A DNA stretch of 64,000 nt from Carallia brachiata (Eukaryota; Streptophyta; Magnoliopsida; Malpighiales; Rhizophoraceae): the NCBI GenBank assembly GCA_021464245.1, contig JADCRB010000163.1:310001-374000 (forward strand), written 5' to 3'. Below are positions 1-9,904 of this stretch, in pieces. Under the pieces are notes generated by a model. The model searched no databases. It worked only from the letters and a program-made list of their open reading frames with translations, and had not been told where the DNA came from. Made by a program: the position numbers and the translations under genes. Every line of letters starts with the position of its first letter. Position 1 is the stretch's first letter.

Positions 1-610
1 GCTAAAGAGCCGAAGCCGAGCAGCTGATGCACGTGCCATCACCACCACCACCAAACAAGACAGGCTTATCCAGTCAAACAAAGAAGGTGAAGTCAGAGGT
101 TCTGCATTTCATGTCACAATTAGCGAGGAGGCTGAGTCTGACTCATCAGATGGTGAAGTGAAGGAGGCTCCCCCGGAACTTGAAGATGGTGGCCAAGCAA
201 CTGTTGATGAACTCAAGGAGGTCAATCTTGGCTCTCCGGAAGATCCCGACCTACATTTGTAAGTGCTTTACTTACTGCAGAAGAAAGCAAGAATTGTTCA
301 GGTATTAAGTCAATACAGGGACGTGTTCGCATGGAGTTACAAAGAAATGCCTGGACTTGACCCAAAAATTGCGGTGCATCGTCTAGCAGTAAAGAAGGGT
401 GTCGTTCTGTCAAGCAGCCACAACGACGGTTCCGCCCGGAACTCATTCCACAAATCGAGGAGGAGGTGAACAAGCTGATCAATGCGGCTTCATCCGAGAG
501 GTCACCTACCCAACGTGGATTGCCAACATTGTCCCGGTAAGAAAGAAGAATGGACAGTTGAGGGTATGTGTTGATTTTCGAGATCTTAACGGCCTGCCCG
601 AAAGATGACT
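1..610 (+). pseudogene. Tat gypsy pol: protease-RT linker and RT N-terminus, frameshifted
   Basis: Pieces of the conserved Tat region appear in different frames. An acidic linker is read up to about 240. It is followed by the stretch ending FAWSYKEMPGLDP (263-390), a piece with QIEEEVNKL (about 440-480), then FIREVTYPTWIANIVPVRKK and VCVDFRDLN (about 490-590). Each change of frame marks a small indel. The order is that of an ordinary gypsy RT N-terminus (fingers subdomain), so this is a decayed copy and not alternative exons. No intact start is present. Confidence 0.8.
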
Positions 611-611
611 T

Positions 612-1530
612 TCCATTGCCCATAACGGAGATCACAGTCGATGCAACAACGGGTCACGAAGCATTGTCTTCATGGATGGTTCTTCAGGCTATAACCAAAT
701 CAGAATGGCACCAGAAGACGAGGAGTTGACAGCATTCCGCACCCCAAAAGGTATATACTGCTACAAAGTTATGCCGTTTGGATTAAAAAATGCTGGCGCC
801 ACTTATCAACGTGCTATGCAAAAAATTTTTGATGACATGCTGCACAAGATTGTAGAATGTTATGTTGATGACTTAGTTGTAAAGACTAAGAAGCGCAAAG
901 ACCACCTCGAGGATCTCAAGACAGTGTTCGAAAGACTTCGGAGGCATCAGCTCAAAATGAACCCTCTCAAGTGCGCATTCGGTGTCACATCAGGAAAGTT
1001 TCTTGGGTTCGTGGTGCGCCATCGTGGAATCGAAGTTGATCAGTCAAAGGTTGAGGCAATTCAAAAGATGCCTGAACCTAAAAACCTGCACGAGCTGCGA
1101 AGTCTACAAGGAAAGCTAGCTGGCTACATTCGCCGTTTCATCTCCAATTTAGCTGGGAGATGTCAACCTTTCCATCGGTTGATGAAGAAGGATGTCAACT
1201 TCGAGTGGGACGAAGCTTGCAGCAAAGCCTTTGAAAGCATAAAGAAGTATCTTTCCAATCCACCGGTCCTAGGAGCTCCAATTCAAGGAAAGTCGTTGAT
1301 TCTCTACATTGCAGCGCAGGAAAGATCTTTGGGAGCCTTGCTTGCACAGGAAAACGAGCAGGGAAAGGAAGTTGCCCTGTACTACTTGAGCAGAACACTA
1401 AACGGTCCGGAGCTGAGTTATTCGCCCATTGAAAAGACATGTCTAGCACTGTTCTTTGCCATTGACAAGCTGAGGCACTACATGCAGCTCACACGGTACG
1501 TCTCATTGCCAGAGCTGATCCTGTCAAATA
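612..1530 (+). pseudogene. Tat gypsy reverse transcriptase core and RNase H
   Basis: One frame is open from 672. It starts inside the RT palm (MDGSSGYNQIRM), continues through the MPFGLKNAGATYQ motif and the catalytic YVDD box (about 862-873), and then the thumb and connection. RNase H follows, with ALYYLSRTLNGPELSY-type sequence up to about 1480. The frame is lost near 1495-1550, where the expected continuation is found in another frame. The catalytic YVDD is kept, so decay is by indels rather than loss of the active site. RT copies element RNA into cDNA in the cytoplasmic particle. Confidence 0.85.
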
Positions 1531-1548
1531 TATCTTATCAGACCAATC

Positions 1549-2386
1549 TTGTCAGGACGACTTGCCAAGTGGGCAGTAATCCTACAAAGCTACGACATTG
1601 TCTACGTGCCTCAAAAAGCAGTCAAAGGACAAGCTCTAGCAGACTTCCTTGCAGATCACCCTGTTCCGTCAGATTGGGAGTTCACAGATGATCTTCCAGA
1701 TGAAGAGGTCTTTTACATTGAGACACTGCCACCATGGACGATGTTCTTTGATGGTGCAGCGGCGTGATGGTGCTGGTGCCGGTATAGTGTTTGTCACTCC
1801 TCAACGACAAATACTACCATATGCTATCATTCTCGGTGAGTTATGTTCAAATAATGTTGCTGAATACCAGGCTTTGATCATTGGTCTTCAAATGGCTGTC
1901 GATATGAAGATTCCAACTATAGAAGTCCATGGAGATTCCCAGCTCGTCATCAACCAACTTACAGGATTGTATGACGTGAAGAAAGAGGACCTTGCACCTT
2001 ACCATCAACGTGCTCGACAGCTAATGGATGAATTTGAAAGCATCACCTTGGAGCATGTGCCTCGACGAGAAAACACTCAGGCAGACGCGTTGGCTAACCT
2101 GGCCACTTCTCTTGCAAAGTCAGAAATCCAGGCTACAGTTGTTGTCGTATGTCAGAAATGGATAGTGCCACAGAAGGATGATGAAGAAACTACAGCAGCC
2201 AACGCTGTATTTACGTCTCGCGGAGGACGAGGATTGGCCAACCAATCATTGACTACCTACAGCACGGGAAGCTGCCCGAAGATCGTCGTCATAAGACAGA
2301 AATTCAACGACGAGCTCCCCGCTTCATATATCTCAAGGATGCTCTGTATCGAAGGTCTTTTGATGGAGTTCTGCTTCGTTGCCTAG
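1549..2386 (+). pseudogene. Tat gypsy archaeal-type RNase H (second RNase H)
   Basis: The end of the first RNase H (RLAKWAVILQSYD, 1555-1600) leads through a linker to FFDGAA at about 1747. A frameshift follows, and the next frame carries GAGAGIVFVTP, NNVAEYQALIIGL, HGDSQLVINQL and ADALANLA. This is the D..E..D..D pattern of the archaeal-like RNase H acquired by the Tat group. From about 2210 the frame drifts again before the integrase zinc finger. The domain is thought to help remove RNA from the hybrid or process the polypurine primer. Its presence is the main reason for the Tat assignment. Confidence 0.8.
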
Positions 2387-2389
2387 CCA

Positions 2390-3477
2390 ATGAAGAGGCA
2401 AAACAGGCTCTCACTGAAGCACATTCTGGTGTTTGTGGCGGACATCAATCGGGGCCTAAGTTGCACTTCCAACTCAGAAGGATGGGATACTACTGGCCAA
2501 CCATGGTACGTGATTCAATTGAGTTTGCTAAAACTTGTCAAGCTTGTCAATTTCATGCGAATTACATACATCAACCACCGGAGCCACTGCATCCAACTGT
2601 CTCATCCTGGCCCTTTGAAGCTTGGGGTCTCGACTTAGTGGGGCCCTTGCCAAAGTCATCCCTGGGTCACCTGTACATCCTCGCAGCAACCGACTACTTC
2701 TCAAAATGGGCTGAAGCCATTCCACTTAGAGAGGTAAAGAAGGAGCATGTTGCCAATTTCATCCGGACTCAGCTGATCTATCGCTATGGAGTCCCTCGAT
2801 TCATCATCACTGATAATGGTAAGCAGTTCTACAACAGCTTAATCGACAAGCTCTGCGAGAAGTTCAAGTTCAAGCAGTACAAGTCATCCATGTACAATGC
2901 CCCAGCAAATGGCTTGGCCGAAGCATTCAACAAGACCTTATGCAACCTGTTGCGGAAGGTAGTCTCTAAATCCAAAAGAGATTGGCATGACAGAATTCCG
3001 GAGGCATTATGGGCGTATCGTACAACTTACCGGACTCCAACACAGGCGACGCCATACTCACTTGTCTACGGTGTCGAAGCAATACTGCCGTTGGAAACAC
3101 AGATTCCATCCCTGCGCATGGCTGTTCTGGAAGGACTCACACAGGAGGAGAATGCTCGCCTACGTCTGGATGAGTTAGAAGCTCTTGATGAAAGGAGGCT
3201 CGAAGCACAACAGCAACTTGAGTGCTACCAAGCCCGGCTCACTAATACATTCAACCGCAGGGTCCGTCCTCGATCTTTTCAAGTTGGAGACCTTGTTCTT
3301 GCAGTGCGACGGCCCATCAACATGAAGCATCGGCCTGGTGACAAGCTTACTTCCAAATGGGACGGGCCATACTTAGTGCAGGAGGCCTACACTCACAACG
3401 CTTACATGCTGTCAGACCAAGAAGGCGTCCGAATCGGCCCAATCAATGGTAAATTTCTGAAACAGTATTATGTGTAA
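2390..3477 (+). CDS. Tat gypsy integrase (end of pol)
   Basis: The HHCC zinc finger is split by a frame change: the His part (AHSGVCGGH) lies at about 2418-2450, while TCQACQ lies in the long frame (2461-3477). The catalytic core has Asp in GLDLVGPLP (about 2629), Asp in ITDNGKQF (about 2808) and Glu in ANGLAEAFNK (about 2910), so the DDE triad is complete. The C-terminal part has the GDLVLAVRR and KWDGPYLV motifs of the gypsy GPY module and ends at a TAA at 3475-3477. It would insert element cDNA into the chromosome. The best-preserved enzyme in this copy, but it has no intact start. Confidence 0.85.
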
Positions 3478-3482
3478 ATATG

Positions 3483-3485
3483 TTG

Positions 3486-3516
<31 letters not shown>

Positions 3517-3592
3517 GAAAAAAGAAAAGAAAAAAAAAATCAAAAAAATCAAAAAAAAAAAATCAAAAATAAAAAAAAAAAAAAAAAAAAAA
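3483..3592. repeat. A-rich low-complexity tract after integrase
   Basis: Almost only A with scattered T, C and G directly after the integrase stop. Reverse-strand F-rich reading frames across it are artefacts of composition. Confidence 0.9.
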
Positions 3593-3609
3593 GAGTTCGG
3601 AATTCCCGA

Positions 3610-3872
3610 TCTGAAAATCCAAGCGAAAATCCAAACCGAAAATCCAAACCCAAACACTCAACTCAAAAGCCCAAAACCCAAATCCAGATCCAAAACTCAA
3701 ACACTCAACCCAAATCTAGATCCAAAACCCAAACACTCAACCCAAATCCAAGTCCAAAACCCAAATTCAAGTCCAAAACCCAAACACTCGACCCAAATTC
3801 AATCCAAAAGTCCGAAAACCAAAAAATTCCAAGTTCCAAACACAGTCCAGAACCCAAGTTCAAAATCCAATC
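3610..3872 (+). repeat. Degenerate short tandem repeats (CCAAAACCCAAACACTCAA type)
   Basis: About a dozen imperfect units built from CCAAATCCA, AAAACCCAAA and CACTCAACC follow each other in the gypsy tail. There is no coding signal. Such arrays are common in the non-coding tails of Tat elements. Confidence 0.75.
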
Positions 3873-3892
3873 CAACTCCTGGCCCGCATGAG

Positions 3893-3898
3893 TATAAA
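3893..3898 (+). promoter_or_regulatory. TATA-like box upstream of the homeobox ORF
   Basis: TATAAA lies 115 bp before the ATG of the homeobox ORF; a second AT-rich candidate (AATATAAAA) sits at about 3913. Position is compatible with a separate promoter for the extra ORF, but nothing in the sequence proves use. Confidence 0.3.
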
Positions 3899-4012
3899 CT
3901 GTGAACGGCCCAAAAATATAAAACCGACGGAGAGTTTGATTCTGAAAGTCAGCATCAGTCTCAACCGATCTTCACCACATACCAAGACCTTTGCTCCTCT
4001 GCCGCAAGAAAG

Positions 4013-4624
4013 ATGGAACCAGTTGCAGAACCTCAAGACAAGGGAGAAGAAAGGTCACCTCGCACAAGGTGGCAACCGACCATGGCACAACTGCAAATTT
4101 TGGAGGAAGTCTTCTACAACGATGGAGGTATTGTCCCTAACTCTACACAGATTCTCCAACTTGTCTCACGACTTCGCCCGCTAGGGGCAGTCGAAGGAAA
4201 AAATGTATATTTTTGGTTCCAGAATCGGAGACATAGGGAAACAGCGGCGCTGAGAGATGGTATTTCCAAAGCACAGCCTGTTGTTCCTATAGTAGATCTC
4301 ACCAGTACAGCTTCACCCTCAAATGAAGCCGGCCCAAGTTCTACCACTGCAATGGTCTCTCCACGGTACGTTCATCAAAGCCGTAGCCTATGGGAGCATA
4401 CATACTGGTCCTGGTGGTTTCACGGAGTCAGCCAAGGGTTCATCCCTCCTAGATACTTAAGTCTAGGAGGAATTTTTCTAGCACACAGGAGTCATTCCGG
4501 CGAAATTTTGCCTCTCTTTCCAGAATATTCCGGCAGCATCAACCAGCCGGAAAGCGACGTCAACATCATCGGCCCACCAGACGAGGTCGAGCTTGACTTG
4601 GAGCTGCGCCTCGGGCCCCGCTAG
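4013..4624 (+). CDS. WUSCHEL-like (WOX) homeobox protein carried in a retrotransposon
   Basis: An intact, intronless ORF of 203 codons between integrase and the 3' LTR of the Tat element. Residues about 17-79 form a WOX homeodomain: RTRWQPT, then QLQILEEVF in helix 1, QILQLVSRLR in helix 2, and EGKNVYFWFQNRRHRE as recognition helix. The EGKNV.FWFQN signature and the extra residues between helices are typical of the WUSCHEL family. A WUS-box-like EILPLFPEY lies at about 163-171 (consensus TL.LFP) and an EAR repressor motif LDLELRL at about 193-199, just before the end. Both motifs place the source in the WUS clade. WUS proteins are nuclear transcription factors for stem-cell and organ-founder fate. 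Plant WUS genes normally have introns, so capture from mRNA is inferred. The ORF is unbroken while the surrounding pol is full of frameshifts. Expression is unknown. Confidence 0.85.
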   Translation: MEPVAEPQDKGEERSPRTRWQPTMAQLQILEEVFYNDGGIVPNSTQILQLVSRLRPLGAVEGKNVYFWFQNRRHRETAALRDGISKAQPVVPIVDLTSTASPSNEAGPSSTTAMVSPRYVHQSRSLWEHTYWSWWFHGVSQGFIPPRYLSLGGIFLAHRSHSGEILPLFPEYSGSINQPESDVNIIGPPDEVELDLELRLGPR

Positions 4625-4645
4625 GACGGCCGACAAGATAAGGTG

Positions 4646-4732
4646 CAACGACTTTGGTAGCACACGGCAACGACTTCTGCAGCACACGGCAACGACTTCT
4701 GCAACACACGGTAACGACTTTCGTGTCACGCG
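4646..4732 (+). repeat. 22-bp tandem repeat, 4 units, after the homeobox ORF
   Basis: Units at 4646-4667, 4668-4689, 4690-4711 and 4712-4732 of the form CAACGACTTCTGCAGCACACGG, the first and last diverged. The array begins 22 bp after the stop codon. Confidence 0.85.
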
Positions 4733-5540
4733 TCAGCCGCTGCCTCTGTTGTCTCTTATGCAGGAAAGGGACGTGGATGGCCCTACTCGATTCTGCGTAC
4801 CTTCTTTTTGACTTTTTTAAATAAAAAAAAAAAAAAAAAAAAACTTTATCGCATGTATATATATATCTTGCATTCCCGAGTTATAATACTCACCCCTCAG
4901 CTCTTCTTTCTCAAAAGAAAATGGCTAGTCTCTGCACTTGTCTCAGGAAGTTCTTCGATTAAGAAGTTGGAGGCGCACGAGCTAACAAAAGAAGGAGTAG
5001 TCTTCCTCGAGGGATCCCTAACGCCATCGGTGTCATGGAGTTCCAACTACTCTCCTTAGTTCACATCTACTACAGAGGGATGAGACGTTGCAATTATCCT
5101 AATCTTCCTTTGGATGCGGCGATGTACGGGGAAGTTCCAACTACTCTCCTTACGTCGAAGCAGACTTAGGAATCATCACTACAGTCAGTCTCTCTGTGTG
5201 CCGGTCTTGAAGTTCCAAGGTCCTGGGCCTTTCTCTTGGGGAGGTTCAAGTTCTTTGCCTACTGGATCATCCTCACCAGAGCTTTGGAACTTCAAAGAAC
5301 CTTTGCCAGCCTTTGCCAGCCATGGAAGCTCGAACGCACCTGGAGTCAAGACTTCAATTTTTATATTGGCTGGGCTGCTAACTTCCTCAAGATCATATCG
5401 GTTTCCTATTGCGATCCAACAACAGCGGACATGGTCAAAAATAGAAGACTCCAAGATTCAATGTTCATCAGGACTTTCCAAATTTCAAACTGGACTTCAA
5501 GACTCGGTTCGAATTATCTCCGTAAAAATTTTTCTTACCG
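4733..5540 (+). other. Non-coding tail of the Tat element
   Basis: Contains an A-tract (4820-4843), a short TA-rich stretch and a repeated phrase GTTCCAACTACTCTCCTTA at about 5040 and 5132. Open frames here (for example 5114-5548) show no recognisable domain and look incidental. Nothing else seen. Confidence 0.6.
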
Positions 5541-5541
5541 A

Positions 5542-5560
5542 CCCTTGAAGTGGGGGCATT
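5542..5560 (+). promoter_or_regulatory. Polypurine tract of the Tat element
   Basis: TTGAAGTGGGGGCATT sits directly before the TG that starts the 3' LTR. This is the usual plus-strand primer form in Tat and Athila elements. Confidence 0.8.
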
Positions 5561-5595
5561 TGTAAATTAATAAAAAAAAAAAAAACAAATTAAAT

Positions 5596-5668
5596 GGTTG
5601 GCAGCCGCCAACCTTGAAGGTTGGCAGCTGCCAACCTAATTAATGCCACCAACCATTTGGTTGGTGGC
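5596..5668. promoter_or_regulatory. Three tandem palindromes in the LTR promoter region
   Basis: 5619-5636 is a perfect 18-bp palindrome (GGTTGGCAGCTGCCAACC). 5596-5613 is the same with one mismatch. 5645-5668 has 10-bp perfect arms (GCCACCAACC / GGTTGGTGGC) around a 4-nt loop. All lie within 100 bp upstream of the TATA box, where they could bind dimeric factors or form hairpins. Confidence 0.85.
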
Positions 5669-5690
5669 AGGCAGGCAAGTGGGGGAGGCC

Positions 5691-5697
5691 TATAAAT
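5691..5697 (+). promoter_or_regulatory. LTR TATA box
   Basis: TATAAAT in a GC-richer setting (GGCCTATAAATGGCC), at the place expected for the U3 promoter. It would drive the next round of element transcription. Confidence 0.6.
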
Positions 5698-6256
5698 GGC
5701 CTCCCCCCAAATTGGATTGTTGGAAGCAGAAGAGAAGAAGAAAAAAGCAGAGAAAAAGGAAGCAAAAAAAAAAAAAAAAGAAGGCAGCCAGCAGCAGGCG
5801 GAAAAAGAAAAAAAAAAAAGAAGAAAAAAGAAAAAGAAAAAAAAAAGAGAGATAGTAAAAAAAAAAAAAAAATCAAAATATTATAAATCCGGCTGGGATT
5901 AAGCCTCATACGGCCCTCAGCAAAATTCAGGCAGCTCATCCGAGAACAAGTCCATTCGACCCTCGGTGAAATTAAACCAGATCGACTCAGATCAAGTCTC
6001 TACGGTTCCTAAACGTAGTCAAAACGTCCAAATCAGATACAGTTTCAGTCTATCCAGTTCAAGAAAAAGCGGTGGAAATTATTTCTGTCAAGATCAAGCT
6101 CGTGCAGCCCTTGACGAAGTCAAAACAGGAACACTAATCGGAGGATCTACGGAGATTGACCCCACGTAAATTTTCTTTTACTTTACAATTTTTATTTGTA
6201 ATTTATTTTTGTATTTTTGAGTTTAATTGTTTTAGACTCGAAATTTACGCTTTACA

Positions 6257-6298
6257 ATAATTTCTATAGAAGCAAGAGTAAAGCCACTCTTTATGTGA
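6257..6298 (+). pseudogene. 42-bp remnant of Copia reverse transcriptase between two insertions
   Basis: Read in the right frame it gives FYRS and ATLYV, the Copia RT segment that lies just before the YVDD motif. The reading continues without gap after the CACTA element at 10159 if one 3-bp copy of the duplicated target is counted. The left side continues beyond the Tat element, outside the window. Confidence 0.75.
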
Positions 6299-6311
6299 CA
6301 CTACGTCATAA

Positions 6312-6650
6312 AAAGGCTTTAGCAGCGGTTATAAATTGCTGCCTAAAGGCTCAAAACCGCTGCCTATTCTCTAAGGCAGCGGTTTTTCAGCCGCTGCATC
6401 TGATAGGCGCTGCAATAGACTTTATACAGCGGTTTTTAAGGCTATTGCAGCGAACATTTAAACTGCTACGTAAAGGTTTTATGCAGCGGTTTAATTTATC
6501 AATGGCAGCGATTGTACGGAATTTTAAGCAGCTGTTTGGGCAAGTAAAGGCAGCGGTTTTTGTGGGAAAAGGCAGCAGTTTGCAGGAGCAAAGGCAGCGG
6601 TTTTCCAGAGAAATGGCAGCGGTTTCCATAAGCAAGGACAATAATTTTGA
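6312..6650 (+). repeat. Left subterminal repeats of the CACTA element
   Basis: At least ten copies of GCAGCGGTTT or its variants, some inverted (AACCGCTGCC). Such motifs are transposase-binding sites in CACTA elements. The open frame across them (6217-6780) is not a gene. Confidence 0.85.
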
Positions 6651-6989
6651 TCGGAAAAAAGCAACGGCTTTTTTATTGAAAAAACAATGGTTTTTATTAA
6701 AAAAAACTGTGGTTTCTGCTAATTTAATGCATCATTTTACAATTTTCATATACTTTTTTAAATGTTACTTACTAAGATAATTTTTGAACATCCAAACATC
6801 AACATAAACAGTCTCAAATATAACATTTAACTTGTGCAATATAAGAATGAATGAGTTCAAACATTCAAACTATAATTTAATTACAATCCATAATTAGTAT
6901 TTTTACCAATTTGCAATGACGGAGATTGTCCAAAGCATATTAATGTAGCATTTATAGTAATTAGACTCTTCTAAAATCTTAATTCAAAC

Positions 6990-7862
6990 ATAAATTTCAA
7001 CCCAGTATGAGATTTTGGCTTTACATGGTATCCATCGATTTTAGCTTTGCACGTCAACATAGCAACTACCTCTGACATGTGCGGCCTCATGTTTGCATGA
7101 GGCTGAAGATACGTAGAATATATGCAACACATCTTTCTCCAAAACCCCGTTGTTCTATCAGTTTTGGATCTACAAGATCAATTACCCTTGACCTCTTGGA
7201 CAATTTTTGTGCCTGGGAAGAGGGGAAAAAAAAAAGAATCTTAATCAAAATCAAGTCTTAATTTAAGGCTTAATATGGCTGCAAAAAAATCATACTAGCA
7301 TAGCACTTCAACAAAGGTAGTGGCATACATAATCGGGGAGGTATTGCATTTCTGATGGCAAATTAAGGTCGGTGTTCTTCCTGCAGCTAATAATTTCAAG
7401 CACGAGCACTCCGAAGCTATAAATGTTTGCCTTCTCAGACAATTCTCCTCTGGTGGCATACTCGAGTTGTATAGCCCCTAAAAAAAGAGTAGGAGGTGCA
7501 ACATCTTAATATAGTCATAAGGAAGCTATTCTGACAAAAAAGCAAGAGAAAGTACAGGGAGGTGACCTTGTGAAGTATGTTGATTATGATTCTAGCAAGT
7601 TCAGTACATGAATCTACGATTGGGCTATGAATCAGGCACAAAGCTTTGCATGCCTATGTTAAATTATAACTCCTGTATGGCTATGTCTATAATGAACTTA
7701 CAGAGTTCCAGCAAATGTAGTGCTTAGATAAGATTGATCTTTTGGGAAAAACCTAGCGAGCCCAAAATCTCTGACTCTGGGTTGAAATCGCCTAATCTCA
7801 ATATGGTTTCCTTCAACCACTTTGCAAGGGCTCTTCTTCTTAAAGCATTCTTCTCCTCTGTC
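6990..7862 (-). pseudogene. Captured receptor-like kinase fragments
   Basis: Read on the minus strand, in kinase order. First, RDFGLARFFPKDQSYLST and FAGTL (about 7700-7770; subdomains VII-VIII), ending at a good donor site. Next, EYATRGELSEKANIYSFG and VLVLEIISCRK (about 7375-7465; subdomain IX). Then SRVIDLVDPKL (about 7170) and MRPHMSEVVAMLTCK (about 7040-7090; subdomain XI). The DFG is kept, but the catalytic loop and the upper lobe are absent, and a frameshift lies before MRPHMSE. The exon pattern shows capture from genomic DNA, unlike a retrocopy. Closest in feel to plant cysteine-rich or cold-responsive RLKs, by recall. Not functional as a kinase. Confidence 0.75.
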
Positions 7863-7929
7863 ATTCCTCCTGCATGATAAGTAAATTGAAAAGATTGATA
7901 GCAAACAGCATGGAAAAAATTATGAGTAA

Positions 7930-9150
7930 AACAGGTACAAGTGGTTTTGACAGATAATTGAGAGGCTAATAATTAAAATGGACAAACAACTATAGTTGAT
8001 GTCTAAGAGCACAAGTCGTGCACAGTTATAATCTATCCTCCAAATAGATAAGAAAGTGAATTAAGGGAAAAAAAAAAAAAAGCAACGGCAAGTAAGCAAA
8101 GTTAAATTGACATTTTGATGACCATAAAGTAAACTTTATGTGTTTGATGTTCAATAGATGACAAACCTCAATAAGAGTATTCTGGTTATTTAACCATGCT
8201 TTGAAGATAAATTTAAAAACAAATCCCCACATTTCCAAGGTCCTTTATACTGTAGAGTAGGTTTTGAATCCACTCTATCTGTCCCCCAGGTGCAACAGAA
8301 ACCTGCAAACTTGATGGATTTGGATTGTTATAATATGGCAATTTAAAATATATAGATATTTTTGATAAAGCATTCAAATAAGGATAACAATCATAAAACG
8401 ATTTCCTAGGTGCTTAAGTTTATCTTGTTGACATAAAAGCAGCTAACATAGTAAATCAACAATTGTGAAAAGAAAAAAGTCTACATTAAACGGGAAAACA
8501 CAAAGTTCAAAGAGCAGTGTCAAATTGCAACAAATCAAGCACTAGTGTCCCTTTGCCTACCCTGCCAACAACAATTAGTTCATCATTGACACTGATAGGA
8601 TCACTTTCACTATCCTTTCTACAGTCCTACAACAAGCTGCAACTACATAGGAAAATAGATGGACGAGCAATCATATGTATCTAGAACAAGCAAACCTTAT
8701 AATAGAGAGCAGTAATGATATGTCTCTAGAAGAAAATACCTACTGATTTGATCTTCTATTGTTTTCTCCAATTAGTTCTACCTATGAGTTTGGCTTTTGT
8801 GACGTCCATTCTAGGCCTGTAAACTTAAGATGCATTAGCCAATTCACGAACAACTATAAATTATAAAGCCACCTGAGTGTGTTCCTAGTGACTTCATAGC
8901 TGATATTAACAAAGCAGTAATCCTCCAAAACATATCATTACGCATTCCTTAAACATGTGAATGGGATTTAATTCCATTAAACACCAGCAGTCAATAATTC
9001 AATTAAAATAGCTGCAAATCTGCAATGCATACAATCTTCTCCATGTATTTTCCACAAACTCATATTCGATAAATCAAGCATAGTAGATTAACAATTAGGT
9101 AACCTCTCGAAGCCAAAAAAAAACAATCAATCTTACTCCCGTTCCTTTAT
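7930..9150. other. Interior of CACTA element, no clear gene
   Basis: AT-rich. A minus-strand stretch around 8230-8310 may be another eroded piece of the captured kinase gene, but the match is too weak to call. Confidence 0.5.
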
Positions 9151-9330
9151 GCGAGGTATTTGAGAAAGCAAAGATAATTGGGGGTAGGGATGGTGGACGA
9201 TACGCTTGTCTAAGCTGAGAATTTGGAGCAGATGGAGGAGCAGATATTGACCGTAAGGCCATTGCCGGCGCCACTAGTGGTCGATTCGTTTACCTCCTCC
9301 ACAGCTCCGTCTCCTCCAATGATTTTCAGT
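9130..9330 (-). pseudogene. Possible captured 5' exon of unknown gene
   Basis: GC-richer island in the CACTA element. On the minus strand an ATG at about 9263 opens a short frame (MALRSISAPPSAPNSQ...) rich in Ser, Pro and Ala, with no acidic residue at the start, reminiscent of an organelle transit peptide. The frame runs out of recognisable sequence within 40 codons. The downstream side (9340-9560) is low complexity, including (TA)n and (GA)n runs. Confidence 0.3.
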
Positions 9331-9904
9331 TACCATTCTCTTTTTGATAATAATAATAACAATAAGAGAAAAGAAACAGAGCTGCGATAAGAAGCAAAAA
9401 CAAAACCCAAACATAAACCTACCCAATTTTTGTTTCCTTCTTCTCCAATTATCCTTTCCTTCTCTCTACAATTACTCTTACAGTTAAATAAGTATATTTG
9501 TCCACAAATTCGAACACAGAGAAACGCACACACACATATATATGTGTATATATATAGAGAGACAGAGAGAGGGAGGGCTTAATGACGTACAACGGAGATC
9601 TCGAATGCCTCGAGGATCTTGCGATGGTCATCTTCTCCAAGGAAGAAGAAGCTCGATCTGGTGGCGCACTGAAATTTTCAAGCCGTCGAAGCCGGCTAGG
9701 GAAGTATCGGCACTGAGATTCCCGTTCTTCGCGCTTCCAAATATTGTTGGCGTCGGAGGGAGCAATCTGATTCTGAGTTGCGGTGGCACAAAACAATGGA
9801 CGAAAGAGACCAAGCGAAAGAAAGGGGAAAAGTCTTTTTGGGAAACAAAGGCACAAAAATGGACGGAAGAAAGGGTTGTAGGAAAAAGAAAAAAAAAAGA
9901 TTAG

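Larger units (their letters stand above)
1..6256 (+). mobile_element. Ty3/gypsy retrotransposon, Tat lineage, 5' end outside window
   Basis: Read in order on the plus strand: RT, RNase H, a second RNase H of archaeal type, integrase, a 2.1 kb tail with a homeobox ORF, a polypurine tract and a 3' LTR (5561-6256). A second RNase H between the first one and integrase is the diagnostic of the Tat group, which is also known for extra ORFs and long non-coding tails. At least five frameshifts break pol, so this copy cannot encode its own enzymes. The right edge abuts Copia RT sequence at 6257, so the element inserted into a Copia. The 5' LTR, PBS, gag and most of the protease lie left of the window. 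Confidence 0.85.
5561..6256 (+). repeat. 3' LTR of the Tat element (696 bp)
   Basis: Starts TGTAAA right after the polypurine tract and ends TTTACA, a perfect 6-bp terminal inverted repeat of the TG..CA type. Inside are a poly(A) run, three palindromes (5596-5668), a TATA box at 5691, a long purine-rich A/G tract (5725-5870) and a T-rich end. What follows at 6257 reads as Copia RT, which fixes the right edge. The 5 bp after the LTR (ATAAT) should be the target duplication; its partner lies outside the window. Confidence 0.85.

Noticed and set aside
222..635. Minus-strand ORF of 137 codons at the left end
   Set aside because: Lies opposite gypsy RT sequence that is clearly conserved on the plus strand; no domain of its own.
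3412..3657. Phe-rich minus-strand ORF
   Set aside because: Produced by the A-rich tract after integrase; composition artefact.
4013..4624. Ordinary host WOX gene that happens to lie near a retrotransposon
   Set aside because: It lies between integrase and the PPT/LTR of one element, on the same strand, and has no intron. Not excluded absolutely, hence the checks given.
5643..5939. Lys/Glu-rich plus-strand and Phe/Leu-rich minus-strand ORFs
   Set aside because: Generated by the purine-rich tract of the Tat LTR.
6217..6780. 187-codon plus-strand ORF
   Set aside because: Runs from LTR end through a Copia scrap into CACTA subterminal repeats; not a gene. Its minus-strand shadow was rejected too.
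9449..9904. Overlapping ORFs on both strands in the CACTA element
   Set aside because: No recognisable domain; includes (TA)n and (GA)n runs; probably leader or spacer sequence of a captured gene.
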